DNA of 6,745 nt, from NCBI GenBank assembly GCA_934565615.1, contig CAKTIH010000120.1, positions 1 to 6,745 on the forward strand, read 5' to 3'. Both the position numbers and the translations under genes were made by a program. Each line of letters begins with the position of its first letter. The first letter of the stretch is position 1. Below are positions 1 through 6,007 of the stretch, piece by piece. The stretch is from an uncultured Oscillospiraceae bacterium (GTDB lineage: Bacteria; Bacillota; Clostridia; Oscillospirales; Oscillospiraceae). The notes under the pieces are model-generated. The model worked only from the letters and a program-made list of their open reading frames with translations. It did not search any database and was not told where the DNA came from.

Positions 1-526
1 GGCGCAGATACACGGTGTTCTTCGCGTCCTCGGTCACGCCCTGGAACGTCTTGAACATCAGGTTAAACTGACGGATATCGGTAAAGTTGTGCTTGCCGCA
101 GGTGGGGCAGGGGATGTTGTGCTCCTCAACGAAGTCCTTCATCTCGCTCTGGGAGAAGGCGTCGATGGGCTTGGGCAGCTCGAAGGCGGTCTCGCTGCAC
201 CAGTCCTCAATGAGCTTGTCCGCGCGGAAGCGCTCGTGGCACTCGCGGCAGTCCATCAGAGGATCGGAGAAGCCGCTCAGATGGCCGGAGGCGACCCAGG
301 TCTGCGGGTTCATGAGGATGGCGGCGTCAAGGCCGACGTTGTACGGGTTCTCCTGCACGAACTTCTTCCACCAGGCGCGCTTGATGTTGTTCTTCAGCTC
401 AACGCCGAGCGGGCCGTAGTCCCAGGTGTTGGCAAGGCCGCCGTAGATCTCGGAGCCGGCGAAAATGAAGCCTCTGTTCTTGCACAGAGCCACGATCCTG
501 TCCATAGTTTTTTCGGTATTTTTCAT
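1..526 (-). CDS. glyS: Glycyl-tRNA synthetase, single-chain type (N-terminal 175 residues, 3' end outside window)
   Basis: Class II aminoacyl-tRNA synthetase that charges tRNA-Gly in the cytoplasm. I translated the minus strand from the ATG at 524-526. The product opens with MKNTEKTMDRIVALC and carries features of the homodimeric (alpha2, GlyQS) family: GSEIYGGLANTWDYGPLG at about residues 24-41, a tryptophan-rich stretch (AWWKKFV, 51-57), and a zinc-binding insert with CREC at 93-96 and CPTC at 140-143. The catalytic core and anticodon-binding domain lie beyond position 1; the family is usually about 460 residues. The start is supported by a purine-rich GGAAAGGAAG ribosome binding site just upstream and by an in-register family N-terminus. 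It is divergent from the deacetylase gene and has its own promoter. No frameshift or odd residue is visible. Identification is from remembered family motifs and is firm; the symbol varies between glyS and glyQS. Confidence 0.95.
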   Translation of the reverse strand, partial: MKNTEKTMDRIVALCKNRGFIFAGSEIYGGLANTWDYGPLGVELKNNIKRAWWKKFVQENPYNVGLDAAILMNPQTWVASGHLSGFSDPLMDCRECHERFRADKLIEDWCSETAFELPKPIDAFSQSEMKDFVEEHNIPCPTCGKHNFTDIRQFNLMFKTFQGVTEDAKNTVYLR

Positions 527-539
527 GTTTCTTCCTTTC

Positions 540-558
540 CTGCGGCTGGCTGCCGCAG
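540..558 (-). other. GC-rich leader hairpin next to the synthetase ribosome binding site
   Basis: A perfect 7-bp stem, CTGCGGC / GCCGCAG, with a 5-nt loop lies directly before the GGAAAGGAAG ribosome binding site. There is no U-run after it, so it is not a convincing intrinsic terminator. The leader of about 57 nt is far too short for a T-box riboswitch, which is common upstream of clostridial aminoacyl-tRNA synthetase genes. A modest effect on translation or mRNA stability is possible. Confidence 0.45.
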
Positions 559-568
559 AGATAAAATT

Positions 569-584
569 TTTGTCTCCCGACAAA
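569..584 (-). other. Small hairpin at the predicted 5' end of the glycyl-tRNA synthetase mRNA
   Basis: A perfect 6-bp inverted repeat, TTTGTC / GACAAA, encloses four bases. On the minus-strand transcript the loop reads GGGA, which fits the stable GNRA tetraloop class. The repeat falls on the predicted transcription start (about 583), so it would fold at the very 5' end of the mRNA if transcription begins there. It could stabilise the transcript or, as DNA, act as a small operator. Neither role can be told from the sequence. Confidence 0.4.
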
Positions 585-589
585 CCTAT

Positions 590-618
590 AATATACCAGA
601 ATTATTGGCATATATCAA
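590..618 (-). promoter_or_regulatory. Sigma-A promoter for the glycyl-tRNA synthetase gene
   Basis: Read on the minus strand, a -35 box TTGATA (613-618, five of six consensus bases) and a -10 box TATATT (590-595, five of six) are separated by exactly 17 nt. A TG one base upstream of the -10 makes it an extended -10 element (TGGTATATT). Transcription would start near 583, giving a leader of about 57 nt before the ATG at 526. This is the best promoter in the window. The start site is inferred from spacing only. Confidence 0.8.
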
Positions 619-717
619 CAAAAACTAAGCCGGGAAGAGTGTTAATTCTTAAATAAAGTTTAGAAATAGACAACAGAGATTTTATCGCGGTCGGTTCCAT
701 TGTCGGGAAAAAGGGTG

Positions 718-735
718 TATAATACCAATATTATA
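718..735 (+). promoter_or_regulatory. -10 element within an inverted repeat upstream of the polysaccharide deacetylase
   Basis: A perfect TATAAT lies at 718-723, 40 nt before the deacetylase ATG. It is the left arm of an exact inverted repeat, TATAATA-ccaa-TATTATA (718-735). No good -35 box is present: the best candidate at 18 nt spacing is GTTCCA (694-699, three of six). The TG at 716-717 directly abuts the -10 and so does not form a canonical extended -10. A weak or activator-dependent promoter is likely. The repeat could be an operator overlapping the promoter, but AT-rich palindromes around -10 boxes also arise by chance. Confidence 0.5.
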
Positions 736-763
736 AAAACCGTCGAACGGGATAAGGATAAAG

Positions 764-2218
764 ATGAAAGAGAACGATACGCGGGACAGGACCCGCCGGA
801 GACTTAAAGTAATACTGCTGGTGCTGCTGGCTTATATTGTTGCCATCGCGGCGCTCGCTGTGATAATAGACGCACGCCATGTGCGCTTTTACGTGACAGG
901 CTCGGAGAACATGACGCAGGAGTACGGCGAGGTATACGAGGATCCGGGCGTATACGCGGTGACCTACGGCAAGCTTTTCGGCGAGGGGACGCAGCGCCTG
1001 CACGTCGCGACCGAGGGCAGCGTCGATACCGCGAAGCTCGGCAGCTACACGCTGAAATACTGGACGCGCTGGATGTTCACGGACTATGCGACCGAGCGCA
1101 GCGTCACCGTTATAGACACGACGCCGCCGGAGATAGAGCTCAAGCACATAGAGGGCTATGAGGCGAGCTGGATGGACGGCTATGAAGAGGAGGGCTACAC
1201 CGCCTTTGACAGCTGCGACGGCGACCTCACCTCAAAGGTCGTGCGCACAGAGGATAAGGACAAGGTGACATATACCGTCACGGATTCGTCCGGGAACACA
1301 GCGACCGCCGTGCGCGAGATAAAGTACGCGAAGACCGAGCCGCGCATCATCCTAAACGGCGACGAGAACATGATATTCACCGCGCGCACGGATTTCAACG
1401 ACCCGGGCTATACGGCGACGGACGGACTGGGGGACGACCTGACTTCCCTCGTGCAGGTGGACAGCAACGTCGTACCCTATATCGCGGGGGACTATCAGAT
1501 AGTATACAGTCTCACGAGCGAGACGGGAGAGTCCGTCAGCGTGACGCGCAGCGTCACGGTCATTCCCGCGAACAGACCGGATATCGTGAACCCAGACGGC
1601 AAGACGATCTACCTCACCTTTGACGACGGTCCGGGGCCTTATACCTCAAAGCTCCTGGACGTGCTGGCGGAGTATAACGTCAAGGCGACCTTCTTCGTCA
1701 CGGCGGCAAACTCCAAGTACTATGACCTGATCGCCCGCGAGGTGAACGAGGGGCACTCCGTCGGCGTACACAGCTACTCACACAACTATAAGACCATCTA
1801 CTCCAGCGAGGAGGCTTTCTTCAATGACTTCAACGCTATGGAGGAGATCATATACGAGCAGACCGGCAGCTACACGCAGCTGTGCCGCTTCCCCGGCGGA
1901 AGCTCCAACACGGTCAGCAGCTTTAACCCGGGCATAATGTCCCGCCTGACGGAAGCACTCACCGACATGGGCTATAAGTATTTTGACTGGAACGTGTCCT
2001 CCGGCGACGCGGGGGAGACGACAAAGACGGATGTCGTCATATCCAACATCGAGTCCGGCTGCCGCGGCATGAAAGCGTCAGTTGTCCTCCAGCACGATAT
2101 AAAGGACTTCAGCGTGAACGCGGTGGAGTCGGTCATAATCTGGGGCCTGCAGAACGGCTACACCTTCCGCGCCCTCGACATGAGCAGCCCCGACGCGCAC
2201 CACGGGGTGAATAATTAA
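764..2218 (+). CDS. Membrane-anchored polysaccharide deacetylase with three Ig-like repeats (probable peptidoglycan GlcNAc deacetylase)
   Basis: This 484-residue protein probably removes N-acetyl groups from a cell-wall glycan outside the membrane, most likely peptidoglycan GlcNAc. A basic N-terminus (RDRTRRRLK) precedes one hydrophobic segment at about 14-35, acting as an uncleaved anchor. Residues about 40-270 form three divergent Ig-like repeats of the DUF5011/HYR kind, with recurring EDPG/NDPGY, DGDLTS/GDDLTS and YTVTDSSGN motifs. The C-terminal NodB domain (about 280-470) has every catalytic motif: TFDDGP (D287, D288), HSYSH (H336, H340 with D288 as metal ligands), RFPGGS (R375), DWN (D408) and LQHD (H444). 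The ATG at 764 has AAGGA 5 nt upstream. It is divergent from glyS and convergent with the operon on its right, so it is probably monocistronic. Peptidoglycan deacetylation usually gives lysozyme resistance. The substrate is inferred from the class; a secondary wall polymer is possible. Confidence 0.9.
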   Translation: MKENDTRDRTRRRLKVILLVLLAYIVAIAALAVIIDARHVRFYVTGSENMTQEYGEVYEDPGVYAVTYGKLFGEGTQRLHVATEGSVDTAKLGSYTLKYWTRWMFTDYATERSVTVIDTTPPEIELKHIEGYEASWMDGYEEEGYTAFDSCDGDLTSKVVRTEDKDKVTYTVTDSSGNTATAVREIKYAKTEPRIILNGDENMIFTARTDFNDPGYTATDGLGDDLTSLVQVDSNVVPYIAGDYQIVYSLTSETGESVSVTRSVTVIPANRPDIVNPDGKTIYLTFDDGPGPYTSKLLDVLAEYNVKATFFVTAANSKYYDLIAREVNEGHSVGVHSYSHNYKTIYSSEEAFFNDFNAMEEIIYEQTGSYTQLCRFPGGSSNTVSSFNPGIMSRLTEALTDMGYKYFDWNVSSGDAGETTKTDVVISNIESGCRGMKASVVLQHDIKDFSVNAVESVIIWGLQNGYTFRALDMSSPDAHHGVNN

Positions 2219-2232
2219 AGGTAAATGAAACG

Positions 2233-2274
2233 ATCCCCCGGAGGTTCCGCATTGATGCGGAATCTCCGGGGGAT
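2233..2274. terminator. Bidirectional hairpin terminator between convergent genes
   Basis: The arms ATCCCCCGGAGGTTCCGCAT (2233-2252) and ATGCGGAATCTCCGGGGGAT (2255-2274) pair over 20 bp with a single G-T wobble and a 2-nt nominal loop. The hairpin sits between the stop of the deacetylase (2218) and the stop of the leftward enoate reductase gene (2287). The rightward read-out has only TTT after the stem. The leftward read-out is looser but T-richer (CGTTTCATTTACCTTT). It is therefore an imperfect intrinsic terminator by U-tract, but its position and stability fit a shared transcription end that also protects 3' ends. Confidence 0.75.
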
Positions 2275-2286
2275 TTGCTGTGTCTG

Positions 2287-4215
2287 TTATATCGCGAGGG
2301 CTGCGTTGAGCGCATCGCCGGTCGCAAGCATGGAGTTGCCGGGAGCCTGGCGCGCTTCACCGATGACTATCACCTGAGGCACGAGCTTTTCAAGCTCTGC
2401 CGAGAGGGTGTTATTGGAGCGGTAACCCATCGCGAGCACGATGCTGTCATAGCCGCGCAGCTCGTGAGTGCTGCCGTCGAGGGTGTTTGTATAAGCGACG
2501 CCGTCAGTGAAGAACTGGCTGACGCGGGCGTTCGTGAACTGACCGACCTTATAGTGCTCAAGGCTTGCCATGATGTACTTGCGCGGCTCGGGCATTATGT
2601 CCTCGCCGACAACGGGCTTCATCTCGACTATATCGCAGGCGTGGCCGCGCTCGGCAAGATGCTCGGCAGCTTCCGCACCGACCATGCCGCCGCCGACGAT
2701 GAGCACCTTTTTGCCGACGTTGTGCTTACCGGTGAGCATGTCCTCGGCGTTTACATACCCGCAGTCCGCAAGACCGGGAATGGGCAGGATAAGCGGCGTG
2801 GAACCGGTGGCGACAATGACGGCGTCGGGGTTAAGCTCCTTCACCAGCTCGGGCGTGACGGTGACGCCGAGACGGATATCGACGCCCGCTTCGCGGCACC
2901 TGACGATGAGGCTGCGGATTGCCGGGGCGATCTCACCCTTTGCGGGAGGATAGGAGGCGACGAGGAAGTGCCCGCCAAGCTCGGTGTTCTTCTCAAGGAG
3001 AATGACGTCATGGCCGCGCTTTGCGCACATCATCGCGGCATACATTCCGCCGGGGCCGCCGCCGATGACGAGCACCTTCTTCTGCAGCTCGGCGGGGACG
3101 AGCTCCGCCTCACGGCCGACGCAGGGGTTCATGGCGCAGGTGATGGGACGGCCGGCAAGCATGTTCGGCACGCAGCCGAGCAGGCACGCGATGCAGGGGG
3201 TGAGAGTTTCGAGATGGCCGGTGCGCGCCTTGACAGGCAGCTCGGGGTCGGCGATGGACTGGCGGCCGAAGGCGACGAGGTCGGCTCTGCCCTGACGCAC
3301 AAGAAGCTCGGCATACTGCGGCTCGGTATAGCGCCCGACGGTGATGACGGGGATGGAGACGGCCTTCTTGATCTCGGTGACGAGATCGGCATTGAAGCCG
3401 CCGTGGGTGTTGTTCGGCGCCCACATGAACTCATCGTGCAGATGGATGGAGCGGGAGACGTTGAGCGCATCGACGCCGCACTCCTGCTCAAGATAGGCCG
3501 CGACTGCCGCAGCGTCCTGAACGGTCAGGCCGCCCTCGCCTTCGTCGCGCGCGTTTATGCGGCAGAGGATGGGCATATTGCCGGTCTTGCGGCGGATGTT
3601 TTCGATGATGAGCCGGGGCAGGCGCATGCGGTTTTCAAAGCAGCCGCCGAACTCATCGGTGCGCTTGTTCGTGCGCGCGGAGATGAAGGTGCTGACAAGA
3701 TAGCCGTGCGCGCAGTGTACCTCGACCATGTCTATCCCGGCTCTCTGGGCGCGGGCGGCAGCGTCGCCGTAGGCTTCGATGAGACGGTAGACCTCATCGG
3801 TCGGCATGGCAACGGGTATCTCGCCGCCGCAGTGGGAGGCCATGGCGCTGGCTGCCTTGAGCGGGTAGCCGGTGAGCTTGGAGTTGCCCTCGGGGCCTGC
3901 GTGCTGGAGCTGGATGTTCACCTTTGCGCCGTAGCGGTGGCAGCGCTCGGCGACCTCGCGGAAGCTGTCAACGGTGTCGTCAGTGAAGAGGCAGGGCTTT
4001 CTCGGGCCGCCCTTGGCCTCGGAGTAGACGACGGTGGACTCAATGGTGATAAGCCCGAAGCCGCCCTTGGCGCGCGCCTCGTAATATGCCGCGGAGCGCT
4101 CGGAGAGGGAGCCGTCGGTATTGGCAAAGTTATTGCCCATCGGGGGGACGACAAAGCGGTTCGGAACGGTGACGGTACCGATCTGTATGGGGCTGAACAT
4201 GGTGGGGAATTTCAT
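2287..4215 (-). CDS. NADH:flavin oxidoreductase / Fe-S enoate reductase (FadH, BaiCD, 2-enoate reductase family)
   Basis: This 642-residue cytoplasmic flavoenzyme is predicted to reduce an activated C=C bond using NAD(P)H. Residues 1-340 form an old-yellow-enzyme TIM barrel that binds FMN, with the family stretches GFGLITIES (52-60), QLQHAG (102-107), VHCAHGYL (166-173) and RTNKRTDEFGG (181-191). A C-x2-C-x3-C-x11-C motif (C341, C344, C348, C360, then MNP) matches the 4Fe-4S site of 2,4-dienoyl-CoA reductase. Two dinucleotide-binding folds follow: GGGPGG at 385-390 for FAD, and GGGMVG at 508-513 for the nicotinamide cofactor. Length and domain order are complete for the family. The ATG has AGAGGTG 8 nt upstream. 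It is the last gene of a four-gene operon, 39 nt after the dehydrogenase. The substrate cannot be read from sequence; the neighbours suggest a shikimate- or quinate-derived enone rather than a fatty acyl-CoA or bile acid. Confidence 0.92.
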   Translation of the reverse strand: MKFPTMFSPIQIGTVTVPNRFVVPPMGNNFANTDGSLSERSAAYYEARAKGGFGLITIESTVVYSEAKGGPRKPCLFTDDTVDSFREVAERCHRYGAKVNIQLQHAGPEGNSKLTGYPLKAASAMASHCGGEIPVAMPTDEVYRLIEAYGDAAARAQRAGIDMVEVHCAHGYLVSTFISARTNKRTDEFGGCFENRMRLPRLIIENIRRKTGNMPILCRINARDEGEGGLTVQDAAAVAAYLEQECGVDALNVSRSIHLHDEFMWAPNNTHGGFNADLVTEIKKAVSIPVITVGRYTEPQYAELLVRQGRADLVAFGRQSIADPELPVKARTGHLETLTPCIACLLGCVPNMLAGRPITCAMNPCVGREAELVPAELQKKVLVIGGGPGGMYAAMMCAKRGHDVILLEKNTELGGHFLVASYPPAKGEIAPAIRSLIVRCREAGVDIRLGVTVTPELVKELNPDAVIVATGSTPLILPIPGLADCGYVNAEDMLTGKHNVGKKVLIVGGGMVGAEAAEHLAERGHACDIVEMKPVVGEDIMPEPRKYIMASLEHYKVGQFTNARVSQFFTDGVAYTNTLDGSTHELRGYDSIVLAMGYRSNNTLSAELEKLVPQVIVIGEARQAPGNSMLATGDALNAALAI

Positions 4216-4239
4216 CTTATTTGCACCTCTTTTTTTAAA

Positions 4240-4257
4240 TCAGTATCAGCAGTATCA
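4240..4257 (-). repeat. 9-nt imperfect tandem repeat at the dehydrogenase stop codon
   Basis: On the minus strand TGATACTGC is followed directly by TGATACTGA, with the first TGA being the stop codon of the dehydrogenase gene. It occupies part of the 39-nt spacer before the enoate reductase. It looks like a small slippage duplication that lengthened the spacer. I see no hairpin or terminator in the spacer, so read-through into the last gene is expected. Confidence 0.5.
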
Positions 4258-5127
4258 ACTGAAGAACTTTGCGGCGACCTCGTCCTCCGGCATTTCCTTG
4301 CCGGTGAAGAGACGGAAGGCCTCAACGCCCTGCTGGAGCAGCATGCCGATGCCGCCGACAACGGTGCAGCCGGCAGCCGCGGCTTCCTTTATCATGCGCG
4401 TCTCGCGAGGATTATAGACAGTGTCGGCAACGACGAGCCCCGGACGGTAGAGCGAGGGATCGACGAGCGTCTCACCGTCCAGCGGGGCCATACCGACCTT
4501 GGTGGCGTTCACAAGGATATCGCAGGACTTGACTGCCGCGGCGAAGGCTTCGGCATCGCAGAGGTCGTTTGCGGAGGCATCACAGCCGGGGACGTTCGCG
4601 CGGATCTTGGCCACGGTACGCTCAGCGTTCGCGTAGCCCTTGGAGCTCTTACGGTTAAAGATGACGAGCTTTGCAGCGCCGTCGAGCGCGGCCTGAATGG
4701 TGAGCGCAGTGGCGGCGCCGCCGGCACCCATGACGACTATGCTTTTGCCCTTGACGGAAACGCCGTGCTTTTCAAGGTTGCGCACGAAGCCGACACCGTC
4801 GGTATTGTGGCCGGTGAGCCTGCCGTCCTCACTGACGGTGACGGTGTTGCAGGCACCGATCATTTCAGCCGCGGGGGAGAGTGCATCGAGGTATTCGCAC
4901 ACGGCGGTCTTATCGGGCATGGTGATGTTGAAGCCGCCGACGTTCATGAGCTTCAGCGCCTTGACGGCGTCATCAAGCTTTTCAAGTGGGACGTCAAAGG
5001 CGAGGTAAGCATTATTGAGACCCAGCTTATCAAAGCTGTAATTGTACATTGCCGGGGAACCGGAGTGCCCCACGGGAGAGCCGATCAGGCAGAAAAGCCG
5101 GGTGTGTCCATCGATCCTGTTTTCCAT
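4255..5127 (-). CDS. Shikimate/quinate dehydrogenase, YdiB-like
   Basis: This 290-residue NAD(P)-dependent dehydrogenase interconverts shikimate and 3-dehydroshikimate, and perhaps quinate and 3-dehydroquinate. The N-terminal substrate domain has GHSGSP with S22 and S24 binding the carboxylate, NITMPDK with catalytic K73, N94 in ACNT, and NTDGVGF with catalytic D110. The Rossmann domain has GAGGA at 134-138 and an FNRK cofactor loop at 157-160. Q266 in GMLLQQG corresponds to the conserved substrate-binding glutamine. The stretches ATKVGMAPLDGETLV (208-222), VYNP (237-240) and LFTGKEMP (273-280) resemble E. coli YdiB as I recall it more than biosynthetic AroE, and the length matches YdiB. An ideal AGGAGG lies 7 nt before the ATG; the gene begins 18 nt after the TIM-barrel gene. 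Operon context argues for a catabolic role. A biosynthetic AroE cannot be excluded, since I cannot see whether the genome has another copy. Confidence 0.9.
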   Translation of the reverse strand: MENRIDGHTRLFCLIGSPVGHSGSPAMYNYSFDKLGLNNAYLAFDVPLEKLDDAVKALKLMNVGGFNITMPDKTAVCEYLDALSPAAEMIGACNTVTVSEDGRLTGHNTDGVGFVRNLEKHGVSVKGKSIVVMGAGGAATALTIQAALDGAAKLVIFNRKSSKGYANAERTVAKIRANVPGCDASANDLCDAEAFAAAVKSCDILVNATKVGMAPLDGETLVDPSLYRPGLVVADTVYNPRETRMIKEAAAAGCTVVGGIGMLLQQGVEAFRLFTGKEMPEDEVAAKFFS

Positions 5128-5145
5128 GTTTTTTCCTCCTTATTA

Positions 5146-5988
5146 TCAGTTGAGCATATCCGGCCATGTCTTGGCGAGCAGCTCGGATACCGCGTCAAAG
5201 TTTGCCTTCGCGGCGCTGGGGACGCCGGTGGCAAGGATGGCGTCATTGATGACCTCGACACCCACGACGGCGGGGGAGACGCCCTTGGCCTTTATCATCT
5301 CGACAAAGCCTGCGGTGTCGCCGTAGCCCTTGCCGGGGAGAGCGCGGTCGTGCATGGATTCATCGCGGAGTATCGCTGCGGCATAGGCGCGCGCCTGCAC
5401 GTCGTTGAGCTGGATGGCGACGAGCTTCTCGGAGGGGATATCCGCCATGAGAGCGGGATCGTAGCTCTGACCGGCGCGTATCCAGTGCCAAGAGTCGAGG
5501 ATGAGCTTTGCGTTATCGCAGCCGGAGCCCTTCACGACCTCCCACGCCTTGCGTATTCCGGGAAGCCCGCTGTAGGGCATGGGCTCAACGCCGATGGTGT
5601 ATTTCCCGGCGCGCCTGCACAGCTCCTTGAGCTTCTGCGCCGTCCACTCGACGGAGTAGTTCTCCATCAGGCCGCAGTTGATGTGGCTCACGCCGAAGAG
5701 CTCGCACATGTGGAAGCACATCTGCTCCTTGTACTTCTCCTCATAGGAGCGCTTTGCCTCCGCCCACTGGACGATGTACTCGACCTCGGTGACGCGCATG
5801 GAGTACTTGTCGAGAATGGCGAGGATGTCACTGTCAAAAAGACCTTCGTTCAGCGCGTCCACATAGGTCTCGGCGCGCAGGCCGATGCCCTCAAAGCCCG
5901 CGGCCTTCGCCGCGCTGACGCGCTCTTCAAAGCTGCACTGATCGCCGAGGGTCCATGAACTGACGGTAATGGGATGCTGTTTACTCAT
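5146..5988 (-). CDS. Xylose-isomerase-like TIM-barrel protein, possible 3-dehydroshikimate dehydratase
   Basis: This 280-residue cytoplasmic protein belongs to the AP-endonuclease-2/sugar phosphate isomerase family of metal-dependent TIM barrels. Putative metal ligands sit at barrel strand ends: E135 in VEPMP, D165 (with H168) in LDSWHW, Q193 in IQLND, and E245 in GVEV. The stretch IPSEKLVAIQLND (184-196), with glutamine where epimerases usually have histidine, and the later RALPGKGYGD (215-224), resemble 3-dehydroshikimate dehydratases and their close relatives, which convert 3-dehydroshikimate to protocatechuate. That resemblance is from memory. I chose the ATG at 5986-5988 because GGAGG lies 9 nt upstream and the first beta strand (ITVSSWTLGD) follows directly. 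A start 20 codons earlier would overlap the MFS gene and has no such support. It lies between transporter and dehydrogenase genes, 19 and 18 nt from them. An inosose dehydratase or sugar epimerase role remains possible. Confidence 0.85.
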   Translation of the reverse strand: MSKQHPITVSSWTLGDQCSFEERVSAAKAAGFEGIGLRAETYVDALNEGLFDSDILAILDKYSMRVTEVEYIVQWAEAKRSYEEKYKEQMCFHMCELFGVSHINCGLMENYSVEWTAQKLKELCRRAGKYTIGVEPMPYSGLPGIRKAWEVVKGSGCDNAKLILDSWHWIRAGQSYDPALMADIPSEKLVAIQLNDVQARAYAAAILRDESMHDRALPGKGYGDTAGFVEMIKAKGVSPAVVGVEVINDAILATGVPSAAKANFDAVSELLAKTWPDMLN

Positions 5989-6007
5989 TTCTTTATTCCT
6001 CCGTTTT

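Noticed and set aside
540..558. The GC hairpin in the synthetase leader as an intrinsic terminator or attenuator
   Set aside because: It is not followed by a T-run on the minus strand, and the adjacent sequence is the ribosome binding site. No alternative antiterminator pairing was evident.
89..628. A 179-codon plus-strand open frame across the synthetase gene and its promoter
   Set aside because: It is antisense to the well-supported glycyl-tRNA synthetase frame, has no family motif, and runs into the AT-rich promoter region.
2287..4215. Bile-acid-inducible baiCD/baiH assignment for the enoate reductase
   Set aside because: The domain architecture is shared, but none of the neighbouring genes is a bai gene. 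The context of dehydrogenase, TIM barrel and MFS transporter points to cyclohexane carboxylate metabolism.
2275..5958. A 1227-codon plus-strand open frame antisense to the enoate reductase, dehydrogenase and TIM-barrel genes
   Set aside because: All three minus-strand genes share one frame, and this plus frame is codon-aligned with them because both spacers (39 and 18 nt) are multiples of three. Its stops would need TTA, CTA or TCA sense codons, which these GC-rich genes avoid; it ends exactly at a TCA serine codon of the TIM-barrel gene (5956-5958). The translation has no recognisable domain, while the minus strand has clear family motifs and ribosome binding sites.
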